Position numbers and translations under genes: made by a program. Shown here piece after piece: positions 1-9,462 of a stretch of 64,000 nucleotides of DNA (positions are counted from its first letter, which is position 1; each line of letters starts with the position of its first letter). The stretch lies in the NCBI RefSeq assembly GCF_000613865.1, contig NZ_BAJU01000001.1, forward strand, positions 229,530 through 293,529. Reading direction: 5' to 3'. The notes beneath the pieces were generated by a model, which searched no databases, was not told where the DNA came from, and worked only from the letters and a program-made list of their open reading frames with translations. Source of the DNA: Acetobacter okinawensis JCM 25146 (GTDB taxonomy: Bacteria > Pseudomonadota > Alphaproteobacteria > Acetobacterales > Acetobacteraceae).

Positions 1-41
1 AACGCCTTGAGCAGCGTTGCGCGCTCTGCCGAAAATTTCAT
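1..41 (-). CDS. dnaN: DNA polymerase III beta clamp, N-terminus only
   Basis: The minus strand starts at an ATG (complement of 39-41) and reads MKFSAERATLLKAL before leaving the window. This matches the usual start of the alphaproteobacterial beta sliding clamp. A purine-rich ribosome binding site, AGAGGG, sits just upstream. It lies directly downstream of dnaA on the same strand, the classic dnaA-dnaN order. The clamp tethers DNA polymerase III to the template. Only 13-14 codons are visible, so the call rests on this short match plus position. Confidence 0.75.
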   Translation of the reverse strand, partial: MKFSAERATLLKA

Positions 42-159
42 TGATCCCTCTTTCCTGCACAGCAAGTTCCATACTCCTGAGTGGAGCAGGAACCCGGCTT
101 GTCCGTTGTAAAACTAACAGGCCGCGTTGATCCGTCAATCCTTTTGGATAGCTGGCTTT

Positions 160-1596
160 TTAGCTCTCCAGCATGCGTCGCATCAGTTCCACATCTTCGG
201 CAAAAGCTGCGTCACGCTCCATCAGTTCCGTTACGCGGTTAACTGCATGCATGACTGTTGTGTGGTCACGGTTGCCAAACTTGCGACCAATCTCGGGCAG
301 GGAGCGGCTGGTGAGCTGCTTGGCCAGATACATGGCGACCTGTCGGGGGCGAGCAACATTGCGGGCGCGGCGGGCCGAGGACATGTCGGTCAGGCGGATA
401 TTCCAGTGCTCCGCGACTTTTTTCTGGATTTCCTCAATGGTGACGCGCCGGTCATGGGCCTTGAGAATGTCGTGCAGCACATCCTGCGTGGCTTCCAGCG
501 TGACCGGGCGGCCAAAAAGGTTGGCATGGGCAATCAGTCGGTTCAGAGCGCCTTCAAGCTCACGCACGTTGGATGTGATCTTGTGCGCCAGAAACTCCAG
601 AACCTTTGCGGGCACCACAACCCCGGAGGCAGCGGCCTTGGCTTCCAGAATGGAAATGCGCAACTCAAAAGTCGTGGCGTGAATATCGGCCACCATACCA
701 CATCCCAGACGGGTGCGGAGCCTGTCTTCCAAACCAGAAAGGTCAGATGGAGATTTGTCGGCCGAGACCACGATCTGACGGCCCGCATCCACCAGAGCGT
801 TAAACGTGTGGAAGAATTCTTCCTGCGTATTGTCCTTGCCGATCAGGAACTGCAGGTCGTCAATCATCAGAACATCGACCGAGCGGAGCTGTTCCTTGAA
901 CTCGATGGTGGACTGGGAGCGGATGGCAGCAATAAAGCGGTACATGAATTTTTCGGCAGACATATAGGCTACCGAGACGTTGCCACTCCTCACCAGTTCC
1001 GCGCCTATGGCATGCATGAGGTGCGTTTTGCCCAAGCCAACGCCACCATAAAGGAAAAGCGGGTTAAAGCCGACGCTGGAGGGTTTTTCCGCCACACGGC
1101 GAGCGCAGGCATAGGCAAATTCATTTGGTTTGCCGACCACGAATGTATCAAACGTAAACCGGCTGTCCAGCGCGGTAACAAGGTCACTGCGCACTTCGGC
1201 AACGGGTTTGGTGGCCGGGTTCTGCTCTTCTGGCGCAGAGGGGCTGCCTACTGGTGACGCTGCAACTTCGGCTAGCTGGAGTGGGGCCGGGTCACCCGGT
1301 CTTGCAACCTGTAATTCAACACGCCGGAGTGCAGGCACCTCATTGTGCCACAGCTCATTCAGGCGGTCTCCGTACTGGCTGCGAACCCAGTCGCGCAGGA
1401 AGCGTGTTGGCAGGAGGAGCGTAATTTCGTCCCCGTCAATCGGGCCGAGGGCAATCTGGGTCAGCCATGTGCGGTATTCAACCTCACCGACCTCTCCCTT
1501 CAGGCGGCCGCAGATACGCAGCCACGATTCCGCAAGCCCTTTGTTGTCTTCCAGTCGGGAAAAGGCGCTTTCGTCATCGTCCACTCCGATTGTCAT
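160..1596 (-). CDS. dnaA: Chromosomal replication initiator protein DnaA
   Basis: A 478-residue protein, the usual length for DnaA. It binds DnaA boxes at the origin and opens the duplex in its ATP form. The N-terminal domain I (about residues 15-95) is followed by a variable Pro/Ala/Glu linker. The AAA+ core carries the Walker A motif GGVGLGKTHL (near residue 185) and Walker B VLMIDDLQF. Domain IV at the C-terminus has the DnaA signature NRDHTTVMHAV that contacts the box. The ATG at 1596 is preceded by GGGAGC. It is followed at 118 bp by dnaN on the same strand. No cluster of DnaA boxes was seen in the 342 bp upstream, so the origin may lie elsewhere. Confidence 0.98.
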   Translation of the reverse strand: MTIGVDDDESAFSRLEDNKGLAESWLRICGRLKGEVGEVEYRTWLTQIALGPIDGDEITLLLPTRFLRDWVRSQYGDRLNELWHNEVPALRRVELQVARPGDPAPLQLAEVAASPVGSPSAPEEQNPATKPVAEVRSDLVTALDSRFTFDTFVVGKPNEFAYACARRVAEKPSSVGFNPLFLYGGVGLGKTHLMHAIGAELVRSGNVSVAYMSAEKFMYRFIAAIRSQSTIEFKEQLRSVDVLMIDDLQFLIGKDNTQEEFFHTFNALVDAGRQIVVSADKSPSDLSGLEDRLRTRLGCGMVADIHATTFELRISILEAKAAASGVVVPAKVLEFLAHKITSNVRELEGALNRLIAHANLFGRPVTLEATQDVLHDILKAHDRRVTIEEIQKKVAEHWNIRLTDMSSARRARNVARPRQVAMYLAKQLTSRSLPEIGRKFGNRDHTTVMHAVNRVTELMERDAAFAEDVELMRRMLES

Positions 1597-1938
1597 TTTT
1601 GCTCCCGAGCGGTCATATAAAGGCGCATGTCGTGCGCAAAAAACTCAACGGGACCAAATGCTTTTGGCTGTGTGTCCCGGTTCTGATCTGTTCTGATGCG
1701 TGCCTTGCCTCAGCGCGACCGTAAAGACTCTTGCGGGCCAAGCCTGCTCAAGGGGCACTCTAACCAGAATAAAGCAGTGTCATGCCCGCGGGCAACGAAA
1801 AAGCTTTTCCCTGATCGGATGGCACGGTTGCGGTGGCATATGCTCCGCACAAAAAGCAAAGCCGAATCATCGCCATGATGATTCGGCTTTGCTGCAAACA
1901 ATCATGCTGGCAACTGCGGGAGTTGCCTGACTGTTTGA
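1597..1938. other. Intergenic region between rpsT and dnaA
   Basis: No gene is supported in these 342 bp; the short ORFs here overlap each other and lack a convincing start. It should hold the dnaA promoter, and at its left-hand coordinate end the rpsT terminator (1851-1890). No TTATCCACA-like DnaA box was found on either strand by eye. Confidence 0.6.
1851..1890 (-). terminator. Rho-independent terminator of rpsT
   Basis: On the minus strand a perfect 14-bp stem (1858-1871 with 1877-1890) and a 5-base loop are followed at once by GCTTTTTG. It lies 48 bp past the rpsT stop codon. A stem of this length with a T-run is a textbook intrinsic terminator and separates rpsT from dnaA. Confidence 0.9.
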
Positions 1939-2208
1939 TTATGCGGTTGCCAGTGCCTTGATGCGGGCAGACAGGCGGGAAATCTTACGCGCAATCGTGT
2001 TGTGGTGTGCAACGCCCTTGCTGGCTGCGCGCTGGATTTCCGGCTGTGCAACGCGCAGAGCTTCACGAGCGGCTGCCTGATCCCCGGATTCAATTGCGGT
2101 TTCCACTTTCTTGATGAAAGTACGCATGCGGGATTTGCGGGCCGTGTTACGGGCAGTCCGCTTTGCGGTCTGCCGGATGCGCTTACGCGCCGAAGCGATA
2201 TTCGCCAT
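1939..2208 (-). CDS. rpsT: 30S ribosomal protein S20
   Basis: An 89-residue, strongly basic protein beginning [17 protein letters not shown], the standard start of S20, which binds 16S rRNA early in small-subunit assembly. It is rich in Lys, Arg and Ala and almost all helical, as expected. It follows mutM on the same strand with a 107-bp gap and ends before a strong intrinsic terminator, so it is probably transcribed from its own promoter in that gap. Confidence 0.98.
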   Translation of the reverse strand: MANIASARKRIRQTAKRTARNTARKSRMRTFIKKVETAIESGDQAAAREALRVAQPEIQRAASKGVAHHNTIARKISRLSARIKALATA

Positions 2209-2315
2209 GAGTTTCTATTCTGTCCAGCACTAAGAAAAAAGTAAGGTGCCAACGCGCCGTATGGCCCGTCAGCACAAAGAGTAAGCGGTGCTGTAATGCA
2301 CGCATGCACTTTCAG

Positions 2316-3185
2316 TCAAGCGCGTTCCGTCCCTGACGCCCCTATTTTACCCGTTTTCTGATGTTGCGGGCAGAAAAAAGTGGTGCGTCCGGCCTGTGTC
2401 ATATGCTGCACGCCCGGACATGCGGGAGCCCCCGGACACTTGGGGCAAGGCTGGTTTTTTTTGCCGTAAACCTGCCATGCATGCTGGAAGTAGCCCAGCC
2501 CACCCTCTGGGCGGACATAATCTTTTAGGCTTGATCCTCCTGCGGCAATGGCGTCCTGCAATACGGAGCGGATGGCGCGCACCAGAGCGTTGGCTTTGCG
2601 GGGAGTTAGTGCACAGGCAGGCATGGTGGGAGCAATGGCTGCGCGGAACAGCGCTTCGCACACATAAATATTGCCAAGTCCGGCGACCACATGCTGGTCC
2701 AGCAAAAATGGCTTGATGGGAGTGCGGCGGCCTTTGCTGGCGTCTATCAGTGTCTGTGCGCTAAAGCCGTTGCCCAGAGGTTCGGGGCCCATGTCGGCAA
2801 ATGCGCGGTAGCTGTTTTCCTCTAATGTGGGAACAAGGTCCAGCATGCCAAAACGGCGCGGATCTATGTAACCACATCGTTTGCCGTCATCCGTCACGAA
2901 CACCACGTGTTCATGACGTTGTGGGGGGGTGGGAGAATCGAGGACCACCCGCCCGGACATGCCCAGATGGAGAACAATCGACTGACCACAGGACAGGCGG
3001 ATAAGAATATATTTACCACGCCGATAAAAGCCCAGAATTCTGGATCCTGTCACCTGCGTGGAAAAATCGGCAGGAATCTGCCATCGCAGGTCGTGCCGAT
3101 GGATGATTGTCTGCACAATGGTGCGATCTTGCAGGGCTATCTGCATACCGCGCATCACGGTTTCTACTTCGGGGAGTTCCGGCAT
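2316..3185 (-). CDS. mutM: Formamidopyrimidine-DNA glycosylase (Fpg/MutM)
   Basis: A 289-residue base-excision repair enzyme that removes 8-oxoguanine and formamidopyrimidines and nicks the abasic site. It starts [10 protein letters not shown], so after Met removal the catalytic proline and the glutamate at position 3 are in place. The helix-two-turn-helix region contains [14 protein letters not shown]. The C-terminal zinc finger starts with CPKC but ends CPQH, where the family usually has a second CxxC pair; His can also bind zinc. The finger is also spaced out by an inserted Pro/Ala/Cys segment. It diverges from ubiE, with only 29 bp between start codons. Confidence 0.96.
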   Translation of the reverse strand: MPELPEVETVMRGMQIALQDRTIVQTIIHRHDLRWQIPADFSTQVTGSRILGFYRRGKYILIRLSCGQSIVLHLGMSGRVVLDSPTPPQRHEHVVFVTDDGKRCGYIDPRRFGMLDLVPTLEENSYRAFADMGPEPLGNGFSAQTLIDASKGRRTPIKPFLLDQHVVAGLGNIYVCEALFRAAIAPTMPACALTPRKANALVRAIRSVLQDAIAAGGSSLKDYVRPEGGLGYFQHAWQVYGKKNQPCPKCPGAPACPGVQHMTQAGRTTFFCPQHQKTGKIGASGTERA

Positions 3186-3214
3186 GGCTATAAAGCAGGG
3201 TATAGAGGAAACCC

Positions 3215-3997
3215 ATGACCGACAACTCTTTTGCGCCCTCCCCCGCTCCTTCTGACGTAACAGTGGAAGAAACGGATTTTGGCTTCCGTTCCGTCAGGAA
3301 GGAAGAAAAGAAAAACCTCGTCCGCGGTGTGTTCGACAGCGTGGCAGGACAGTACGATGTGATGAATGACATCATGTCACTCGGGATCCATCGAATATGG
3401 AAGCGCATATTCGTCACGGAACTTGGTCCTCAGCCCGGTTTGACCCTGCTCGACCTTGCCGGGGGTACGGGGGACATTTCATTCGGCTGGCTCAAGGCTG
3501 GTGGTGGCCCCGTTGTCATGACCGATATCAACCGCAGCATGCTTTCTGTCGGCCGTGACCGCGCGCTTAACCGGGGTCTAGTGTCTGACCTGTCCTTCTG
3601 TGTGGTCGATGCCGAGGCCATTCCCGTGCGCGATATGTCCGTGGACCGTGTCTCCATCGCCTTTGGCCTGCGTAACTGCACGGACAAGCTGGCGGTTATT
3701 CGGGAGGCACGGCGTGTGCTCAAACCCGGTGGGCGGTTTTTGTGCCTTGAATTCTCCCGCGTGCAGGTTGCAGCCCTTGCACCAATCTATGATGCATGGT
3801 CCTTCAAGGTTCTGCCTGCCATGGGCGGGATCGTGGCCAAAGATCGGGAGAGCTATCAGTATCTGGCCGAGAGCATTCGTATGTTCCCCGATCAGGAGAC
3901 GCTGGCGGACATGTTCCGTGAGGCAGGTCTCTCCCACGTCCGCTACCAGTCCCTTTCGGGGGGGATTGCTGCTATCCACTCTGGCTGGCGTATCTGA
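3215..3997 (+). CDS. ubiE: Ubiquinone/menaquinone biosynthesis C-methyltransferase
   Basis: A 260-residue class I SAM-dependent methyltransferase that adds the C-methyl group in ubiquinone synthesis. The SAM site [13 protein letters not shown] lies near residue 80, and the UbiE signature [17 protein letters not shown] lies near residue 48. It ends [12 protein letters not shown], a typical UbiE C-terminus. It is six bases upstream of coaBC and so probably heads a transcript that continues to dut and the ABC genes. Acetic acid bacteria rely on ubiquinone for their periplasmic oxidases, so this enzyme is expected to be essential. Confidence 0.97.
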   Translation: MTDNSFAPSPAPSDVTVEETDFGFRSVRKEEKKNLVRGVFDSVAGQYDVMNDIMSLGIHRIWKRIFVTELGPQPGLTLLDLAGGTGDISFGWLKAGGGPVVMTDINRSMLSVGRDRALNRGLVSDLSFCVVDAEAIPVRDMSVDRVSIAFGLRNCTDKLAVIREARRVLKPGGRFLCLEFSRVQVAALAPIYDAWSFKVLPAMGGIVAKDRESYQYLAESIRMFPDQETLADMFREAGLSHVRYQSLSGGIAAIHSGWRI

Positions 3998-4003
3998 TCT
4001 GGT

Positions 4004-5230
4004 ATGTCTGTTGCCTCCCCTCCCCGCTCGGTAATTCTGATTGTTGGTGGCAGCATAGCTGCCTGCAAAATGCCCGAACTGGTACGCCTTCTTCTGGCTG
4101 AAGGCATACAGGTCCGGTGTGTTGTGACCGAGGGAGGGAGGCAGTTTGTTACACCGATGACCTTGCAGGCGTTGAGCGGGCAGCCAGTCTATACAGACCT
4201 GTTCTCCCTGACCGCAGAGCAGGAAATGGGGCATATTGCGCTTTCCCGCTGGGCGGATCTGGTGCTGGTCTGCCCAGCCTCGGCCAACCTGCTGGCGCGT
4301 ATGGCCTCCGGTCTGGCGGATGATCTGGCGGGAGCGCTACTGCTTGCGACGGATGCGCCAGTCATGGCCGTGCCAGCCATGAACGTAAGAATGTGGGAGC
4401 ACCCGGCAACACAGGCTAATGTCTCCTTGCTTGGCGAGCGGGGCGTGCAGGTTATTCCCCCTGCGTGTGGCCCCATGGCCTGTGGTGAGTTTGGTCCGGG
4501 GCGCATGCCAGAGCCTGTAACAATCAGGGATGCCGTGCTGGCGTTTTATCGTCAGCAGCAAGCCTCGGCGGGTCCTCTGGCTGGATGTCGCGCTATGGTT
4601 ACGGCGGGTCCCACGCATGAGCCGATTGACCCTGTACGTTACCTTGCAAACCGCTCCTCCGGTCAGCAGGGTTTTGCTATTGCCGCAGCACTGGCTGACA
4701 TGGGCGCTGATGTAACGCTTGTCAGCGGCCCGGTTAACCTCCTCCCCCCCGCTGGGGTAACCTATCTGGCATGCGAGACCGCGCGGGAGATGCATGCACT
4801 TGTCATGGGGAGTGGGCCGTTTGATGTGGCTGTTTGTACAGCAGCCGTGGCGGACTGGCGACCCGAGCACGAAGCTGCACAAAAAATGAAAAAAACAGGC
4901 CTACAGGATGTGCCGCCAGCCATAAAGCTGGTGCCCAACCCGGATATTCTGGCTGAACTTTCGGCCTTAGGCCCTGCCAGACCAAAGCTGGTAGTCGGTT
5001 TTGCTGCAGAAACTGAAAATGTGGTTGCTCACGCCATAGCCAAAAGGCAGCGCAAGCAGTGTGACTGGATCGTGGCGAACGATGTCAGCCCTGCCACGGG
5101 TATTATGGGCGGGCAGGATAATCAGATTGTACTGATAACGCCCGACAGTGTTGAGCCATGGCCAAAAATGAACAAAACCGAGGTGGCAAAACAGCTCGTC
5201 GCGCGTATAACGGTCTGGTTTTCTGAATAG
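4004..5230 (+). CDS. coaBC: Bifunctional phosphopantothenoylcysteine synthetase/decarboxylase
   Basis: A 408-residue fusion for two coenzyme A steps: CoaB joins 4-phosphopantothenate to cysteine, CoaC decarboxylates the product using FMN. The N-terminal flavoprotein domain (about 1-185) shows GGSIAACK, the PAMNVRMW substrate motif, and a Cys-containing flap ACGPMACGEFGPGRM. The CoaB domain (about 190-400) has TAGPTHEPIDPVR and VGFAAET. Length and order are normal for Dfp. It sits 6 bp after ubiE and 40 bp before dut, a common proteobacterial coaBC-dut pairing. Confidence 0.97.
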   Translation: MSVASPPRSVILIVGGSIAACKMPELVRLLLAEGIQVRCVVTEGGRQFVTPMTLQALSGQPVYTDLFSLTAEQEMGHIALSRWADLVLVCPASANLLARMASGLADDLAGALLLATDAPVMAVPAMNVRMWEHPATQANVSLLGERGVQVIPPACGPMACGEFGPGRMPEPVTIRDAVLAFYRQQQASAGPLAGCRAMVTAGPTHEPIDPVRYLANRSSGQQGFAIAAALADMGADVTLVSGPVNLLPPAGVTYLACETAREMHALVMGSGPFDVAVCTAAVADWRPEHEAAQKMKKTGLQDVPPAIKLVPNPDILAELSALGPARPKLVVGFAAETENVVAHAIAKRQRKQCDWIVANDVSPATGIMGGQDNQIVLITPDSVEPWPKMNKTEVAKQLVARITVWFSE

Positions 5231-5270
5231 CGTTAATACAGAACCTGTGTGAAATATTAAGGAGCCGTGC

Positions 5271-5750
5271 ATGTCCGCCAATGAAAAACAGACCGACACT
5301 GTGGGCATCAAGGTTCGGCGACTTTCTCATGGACAGGACCTGCCTCTGCCAGAGTATGCAACCCGTGGATCTGCGGGCATGGATCTGCTGGCCGCTTTGG
5401 CGGCCCCACTGCGACTGGAACCCGGGCAACGGGGGCTGGTGCCAACGGGACTGAGCATTGCCCTGCCCCCTGGTTACGAGTTGCAGGTGCGCCCTCGCTC
5501 TGGTCTGGCCCTTAAGCACGGCATTGTTCTGCCCAATGCGCCCGGTACCATTGATGAGGATTACCGTGGTGAAATTGGCGTAATAATCATGAACGCCGGG
5601 CAGGAAGCCTTTGTCGTAGAGCCGGGAATGCGTATTGCGCAGGCTGTAATTGCTCCCGTTGTCCGCGCCACATGGATTGAATGTGATGATCTGGATGCAA
5701 CCGAGCGCGGTACGGGAGGGTTTGGCAGTACGGGAACGGGAGCGTCATGA
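5271..5750 (+). CDS. dut: Deoxyuridine 5'-triphosphate nucleotidohydrolase
   Basis: A 159-residue dUTPase that hydrolyses dUTP to dUMP, keeping uracil out of DNA and feeding thymidylate synthesis. All five trimeric dUTPase motifs are visible: [41 protein letters not shown] and the C-terminal [16 protein letters not shown] precedes the ATG. Its last four bases overlap the ATG of the ABC permease (ATGA), so the two are translationally coupled. Confidence 0.97.
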   Translation: MSANEKQTDTVGIKVRRLSHGQDLPLPEYATRGSAGMDLLAALAAPLRLEPGQRGLVPTGLSIALPPGYELQVRPRSGLALKHGIVLPNAPGTIDEDYRGEIGVIIMNAGQEAFVVEPGMRIAQAVIAPVVRATWIECDDLDATERGTGGFGSTGTGAS

Positions 5751-7492
5751 ACGACTCAAGGCAGGGCTTCTCGTTCTCACCAGAATTATGTTCCTCACTC
5801 CCTTCTTCATGCCGGAAGCGGGATGGGGGCTGGCTGGCCGGGCTGGTCGTTTTTTCTACCATTCTGCTGTGTGTCGTTTCCTTTCAGCCTGTGGTTCCTG
5901 TTTTGTCGGGTGTGGACGTCACGCAACCGCCTGATGTGATGCGCCTGCCTGAATACGCGGTGCAGAGCATGGGCCGTATGGTGGTAGGTCTGGTTTGCTC
6001 CCTTCTGTCGGCCTTACTGTGTGTGGCGCTCATATTCAGGAGCCGGTGGGCGGCAACATGCCTGCGGCCTTTGCTTGCGGTTGGGCAGTCTTTTCCTGTG
6101 CTGGCCATTCCCCTGCTGGTGCTCCCCTTTGTACATACCTTGATGCCTGCGCATGCTATTGGCGCGGATGCTGTGGTTGTTATGACAATATGGTGCAGCC
6201 AGTTTTGGGGTATGGTGCAGGTGCTGTGCCAGAGATTTTATGGTGTTCCCAGTGATCTGGAGGATGTGGTCTGTTGTTTTGGCCTGACATCATGGCAGAA
6301 ATTCTGGCAGCTGGAAGTGCCCTTTGCCATTCCTGCTCTGGTGCGCAGGACCATGCTTTCCATGGGGGGCAGCTGGTTTGCTGCACTTTATGCAGAAAGT
6401 GTGGTGCTGGATGGCCATAACTGGTTTTTTGCCGGGTTGGGCTCTTATGTGCGGCAGGCTGCTGTAGCACAGAGTATTGGCGCACTGCTTGCAGCCTTGG
6501 CGTGCATGCTGGTTGTTCTTGTGCTTTTTGACCAGTTTCTGTTCCGCCCACTCTCTGTGTGGGCTGTACGCTTCCAGCCCGGAAAAGTGGGGGATATCCC
6601 GCTTGTCGAACCTTGGTTTCTCAAGCTGTTGCGGCGTACGCATGTCTTCCGTCTTTGTGTTCTGTTTTGTGTGAGGGCATGGCACAGACTGAGCCGCTTG
6701 CCGCTTGGTGCACGCTATGTGCAGGAACAAAAGCTGGATGAGGGGTACGCACAGTATGGCTGGATTGCTTCTGGCGTCAGTCTGGCCGTGGTGGCACTTG
6801 CCGTGGTGCTGGCGTGGCCACACCTGCATTTAGGGTATGAATTATCTGCTGTCAGTACGGTTGTTCTGTATGGCGGCATGACCGGTCTGCGTGTGTTTTT
6901 TATGGTCGGTCTTGCCTCGCTGATATGGATACCGGTGGGGGTCTGGCTGGGTCTGCGATCCTCTCACGCTGGAGGTGCGCGAAGGCTTGTGCAGTATTGC
7001 ACCATCTTCCCTGCCAATCTGTTTTTTCCACTGGGTGCTGCGGGGCTGGCAGCCTGTCCGTTTGTTCCAGCGTACTGGCAGTCAGGCTTGATCGTGCTGG
7101 GTGCGCAGTGGTCTATTGCGCTGGGGGTTCTGGCTGGAGCGGGTGCTTACCCGTCAGACCTGCTGGAAGCGGCACGTAATCTGAACGTCCGAGGTGGCCT
7201 GTGGTGGCGTAAGGTTCTGCTGCCCGGTATTCTGCCGTATTATCTGGCGGGGCTTGTTGCCGCAACCAGCAGCGCCTGGAATGCGGTTATTGCCGCAGAA
7301 TGGCTTGTATGGGGCCAGAAAACCCTGAGTGTGCCCGGTCTTGGTAGCTTTATGGCGGATGCTTCGGCCCACGGCAATGTGCGCGCTGTGGCACTGGGGG
7401 CTGTGACCATGTGCCTGTTTATGATGTTTTTGAACGCTTTTTTATGGCGTCCTCTGTCTGACTATGTTTCTCGCCGTCTAAAACTGAATTGA
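5747..7492 (+). CDS. Fused two-domain ABC transporter permease (nitrate/taurine-like family)
   Basis: A 581-residue inner-membrane protein with about twelve hydrophobic segments, arranged as two copies of the binding-protein-dependent permease domain (about 45-270 and 360-575). Each half has an EAA-like cytoplasmic loop, for example around residues 170-200 ([13 protein letters not shown]) and 470-500 ([12 protein letters not shown]). Single-polypeptide fusions of this type belong to the nitrate/sulfonate/bicarbonate permease family. It overlaps dut by 4 bp and lies 15 bp before the ATPase gene. No periplasmic binding protein gene is nearby, so the substrate cannot be told. Confidence 0.85.
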   Translation: MNDSRQGFSFSPELCSSLPSSCRKRDGGWLAGLVVFSTILLCVVSFQPVVPVLSGVDVTQPPDVMRLPEYAVQSMGRMVVGLVCSLLSALLCVALIFRSRWAATCLRPLLAVGQSFPVLAIPLLVLPFVHTLMPAHAIGADAVVVMTIWCSQFWGMVQVLCQRFYGVPSDLEDVVCCFGLTSWQKFWQLEVPFAIPALVRRTMLSMGGSWFAALYAESVVLDGHNWFFAGLGSYVRQAAVAQSIGALLAALACMLVVLVLFDQFLFRPLSVWAVRFQPGKVGDIPLVEPWFLKLLRRTHVFRLCVLFCVRAWHRLSRLPLGARYVQEQKLDEGYAQYGWIASGVSLAVVALAVVLAWPHLHLGYELSAVSTVVLYGGMTGLRVFFMVGLASLIWIPVGVWLGLRSSHAGGARRLVQYCTIFPANLFFPLGAAGLAACPFVPAYWQSGLIVLGAQWSIALGVLAGAGAYPSDLLEAARNLNVRGGLWWRKVLLPGILPYYLAGLVAATSSAWNAVIAAEWLVWGQKTLSVPGLGSFMADASAHGNVRAVALGAVTMCLFMMFLNAFLWRPLSDYVSRRLKLN

Positions 7493-7507
7493 ACGGATAA
7501 ACCTGAA

Positions 7508-8866
7508 ATGGTGTTTCCTCCCCAACCGGGGCGCAATGCGTCACAGCAGACAGTTCTGGCAGAATTGCGCCATGTCCGGCAGTTTTATCATAAAGACAGC
7601 ACGGCTGATGTGCAGGTGCTTGATGATGTGAACCTGAGCATTCATGCGGGTGAGATCGTGGGCCTGCTGGGGCGCTCCGGCTCTGGTAAATCGACCCTTT
7701 TGCGGATTATTGCAGGGTTGTTGCCCCCCACATCGGGGGATGTCTTGTGGAAAGGGGAACCGCTCAGAGGACCAACGCCGGATGTGGCAGTTGTTTTCCA
7801 GTCTTTCGCCTTGTTTCCTTGGATGACGGTTGAAGAAAACGTTGCCCTTGGTCTGGACGCTCAGGGGGTGCCCGCGGCAGAGCGCGATGCACTGGTGGAA
7901 AGTGCCATAGAGTTGATTGGGCTCGGAGGGTACGAAAATGCGTGGCCCAAGGAGCTGTCAGGCGGTATGCAGCAGCGTGTGGGGCTGGCGCGGGCGCTGG
8001 TGGTTAATCCGGCCTTGCTGTTGATGGACGAACCGTTTTCTGCCCTTGATGTGCTGACTGCGGAAAACCTGAGAACTGATCTGGTGGAACTGTGGGCGGA
8101 CAATAAACTGCCCGTGCAGAGCATGCTGATTGTGACACACAACATCGAAGAAGCGGTGTTGATGTGTGATCGTATTGTTATTGCCTCATCCAACCCCGGG
8201 CGGATAGCACATGTGCTCCCTGTTCCCTTCCCTCACCCACGTAATCGCGAGGACGCGGCTTTCCGTCAGTTGGTGGACCATATCTATGCGTTAATGACGC
8301 AACGTGCCCCCATTGTCTCCGAAGCGGATATGATGAGTCGCTCTACAGTTGCGGCCACATCCGTAGCCCCTGCCTTTAGGGCACTGGTTCCTGTCTCCAT
8401 CACTATGATGATCGGGATGATGGAAGCACTGGCGGCACCGCCCTTGAACGGTCGGGCAGATTTGCCGGTTTTGGCTGAAAAACTTCAGCTTGAACTAGAC
8501 GACCTGTTTCCATTAGGGGAATCTCTGGAATTGCTGGCTCTGGCGGAACTGGAGGATGGAGACATCCTGCTGACCAACGAAGGTGTGCATTTTGTATTAA
8601 GTGATCTGGAGGAGCGCAAAGCCATTATGGGGCATGCGCTCAGGCACCATGTGCCTTTGGTCAAAATGATCTGCGCCTTGCTGGATGAGCGTCCGACCCA
8701 TAACGTCAAGGCCGAGCGCTTTCGGGATGAGCTGGAAGCCTGCATGTCCCCCGATTATGCACGGCAGACGTTACAGACCATTATCGGTTGGACCCGCTTT
8801 GCCGAGTTGTTTGATTATGATGAAGAGAGCGACCGCTTTTTTCTGCCAGATGACAGCCGCGAATAA
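7508..8866 (+). CDS. ABC transporter ATPase with C-terminal AAA-associated domain
   Basis: A 452-residue ATP-binding subunit partnering the fused permease upstream. The first 250 residues form an NtrD/SsuB-like ATPase: Walker A GRSGSGKST, signature LSGGMQQRVGLARAL, Walker B LLLMDEPFSALD, and the switch His in IVTHNIEEA. The remaining 200 residues do not form a second ATPase and look like the helical AAA-associated C-terminal domain found in this subgroup. It ends on the base before the convergent msrA stop codon, with no spacer, so transcripts from the two sides must meet here. Confidence 0.88.
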   Translation: MVFPPQPGRNASQQTVLAELRHVRQFYHKDSTADVQVLDDVNLSIHAGEIVGLLGRSGSGKSTLLRIIAGLLPPTSGDVLWKGEPLRGPTPDVAVVFQSFALFPWMTVEENVALGLDAQGVPAAERDALVESAIELIGLGGYENAWPKELSGGMQQRVGLARALVVNPALLLMDEPFSALDVLTAENLRTDLVELWADNKLPVQSMLIVTHNIEEAVLMCDRIVIASSNPGRIAHVLPVPFPHPRNREDAAFRQLVDHIYALMTQRAPIVSEADMMSRSTVAATSVAPAFRALVPVSITMMIGMMEALAAPPLNGRADLPVLAEKLQLELDDLFPLGESLELLALAELEDGDILLTNEGVHFVLSDLEERKAIMGHALRHHVPLVKMICALLDERPTHNVKAERFRDELEACMSPDYARQTLQTIIGWTRFAELFDYDEESDRFFLPDDSRE

Positions 8867-9406
8867 TCAGGGAGCCGGGTGCAGCAGGTTACCCAGCGCC
8901 TTGCGGGCTTTGGCAAGTTTGGGTGTTATAACTGCCTGACAATACCCAGCGTGGGGATGTTTGGCATAATAATTGTGATGTTCTGCTTCTGCTGGCCAGA
9001 ATGTATCCAGCGCGCAAAGCTGCGTAACAAGTGGGGCTCCCCACAGGTTGCTATCGGTAATGCGCTGAATAACCTCCTTGGCAATCTCGTATTGCTGGGC
9101 AGAGGTATAGAAAATGACTGATCGATATTGGCTTCCAACATCGTTCCCCTGCCTGTTAAGGGTTGTCGGGTCATGCAGGGCAAAGAAGCATTGCAGGATC
9201 TGCTGGTAATTCAGAATCGCTGGGTCCCATTCCAGTTTGACAACCTCGGCATGGCCGGTCAGCCCTGAGCACACCTGTTTATAGGTCGGGTGCAAAACTG
9301 CGCCACCTGCATAGCCGGGAATAACAGAGGTTATGCCCCGCATCTGGCGATACACAGCTTCTAGGCACCAGAAACACCCCCCACCAAGTATTGCTGTTTC
9401 TGTCAT
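8867..9406 (-). CDS. msrA: Peptide methionine sulfoxide reductase MsrA
   Basis: A 179-residue enzyme that reduces methionine-S-sulfoxide in damaged proteins. The active-site motif GGGCFWCLEAV is near the N-terminus, and the substrate-binding stretch VIPGYAGG follows it. The start at 9406 (MTETAILGGG) is chosen because the family begins just before this motif; an upstream in-frame start at 9502 would add 32 unconserved residues overlapping the end of valS. It lies 56 bp downstream of valS and converges with the ABC ATPase gene. Confidence 0.95.
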   Translation of the reverse strand: MTETAILGGGCFWCLEAVYRQMRGITSVIPGYAGGAVLHPTYKQVCSGLTGHAEVVKLEWDPAILNYQQILQCFFALHDPTTLNRQGNDVGSQYRSVIFYTSAQQYEIAKEVIQRITDSNLWGAPLVTQLCALDTFWPAEAEHHNYYAKHPHAGYCQAVITPKLAKARKALGNLLHPAP

Positions 9407-9430
9407 GTGGGATGTTCCTTTGCGGCTAGT

Positions 9431-9454
9431 TGGCTCCGCCTTTTCAGGCGGAGC
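9431..9454. terminator. Hairpin between valS and msrA
   Basis: A 9-bp GC-rich inverted repeat (GGCTCCGCC / GGCGGAGCC) with a 6-base loop lies between the valS stop codon and the msrA start. No T-run follows on the minus strand. It could be a weak or Rho-assisted terminator, or it could protect the 3' end of the valS message. Confidence 0.5.
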
Positions 9455-9462
9455 CGGGTTGT

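Noticed and set aside
127..1257. Long plus-strand ORF opposite dnaA
   Set aside because: It mirrors the conserved dnaA gene on the other strand and has no family features.
1597..1938. Possible replication origin next to dnaA
   Set aside because: No cluster of DnaA boxes and no AT-rich unwinding stretch was found here.
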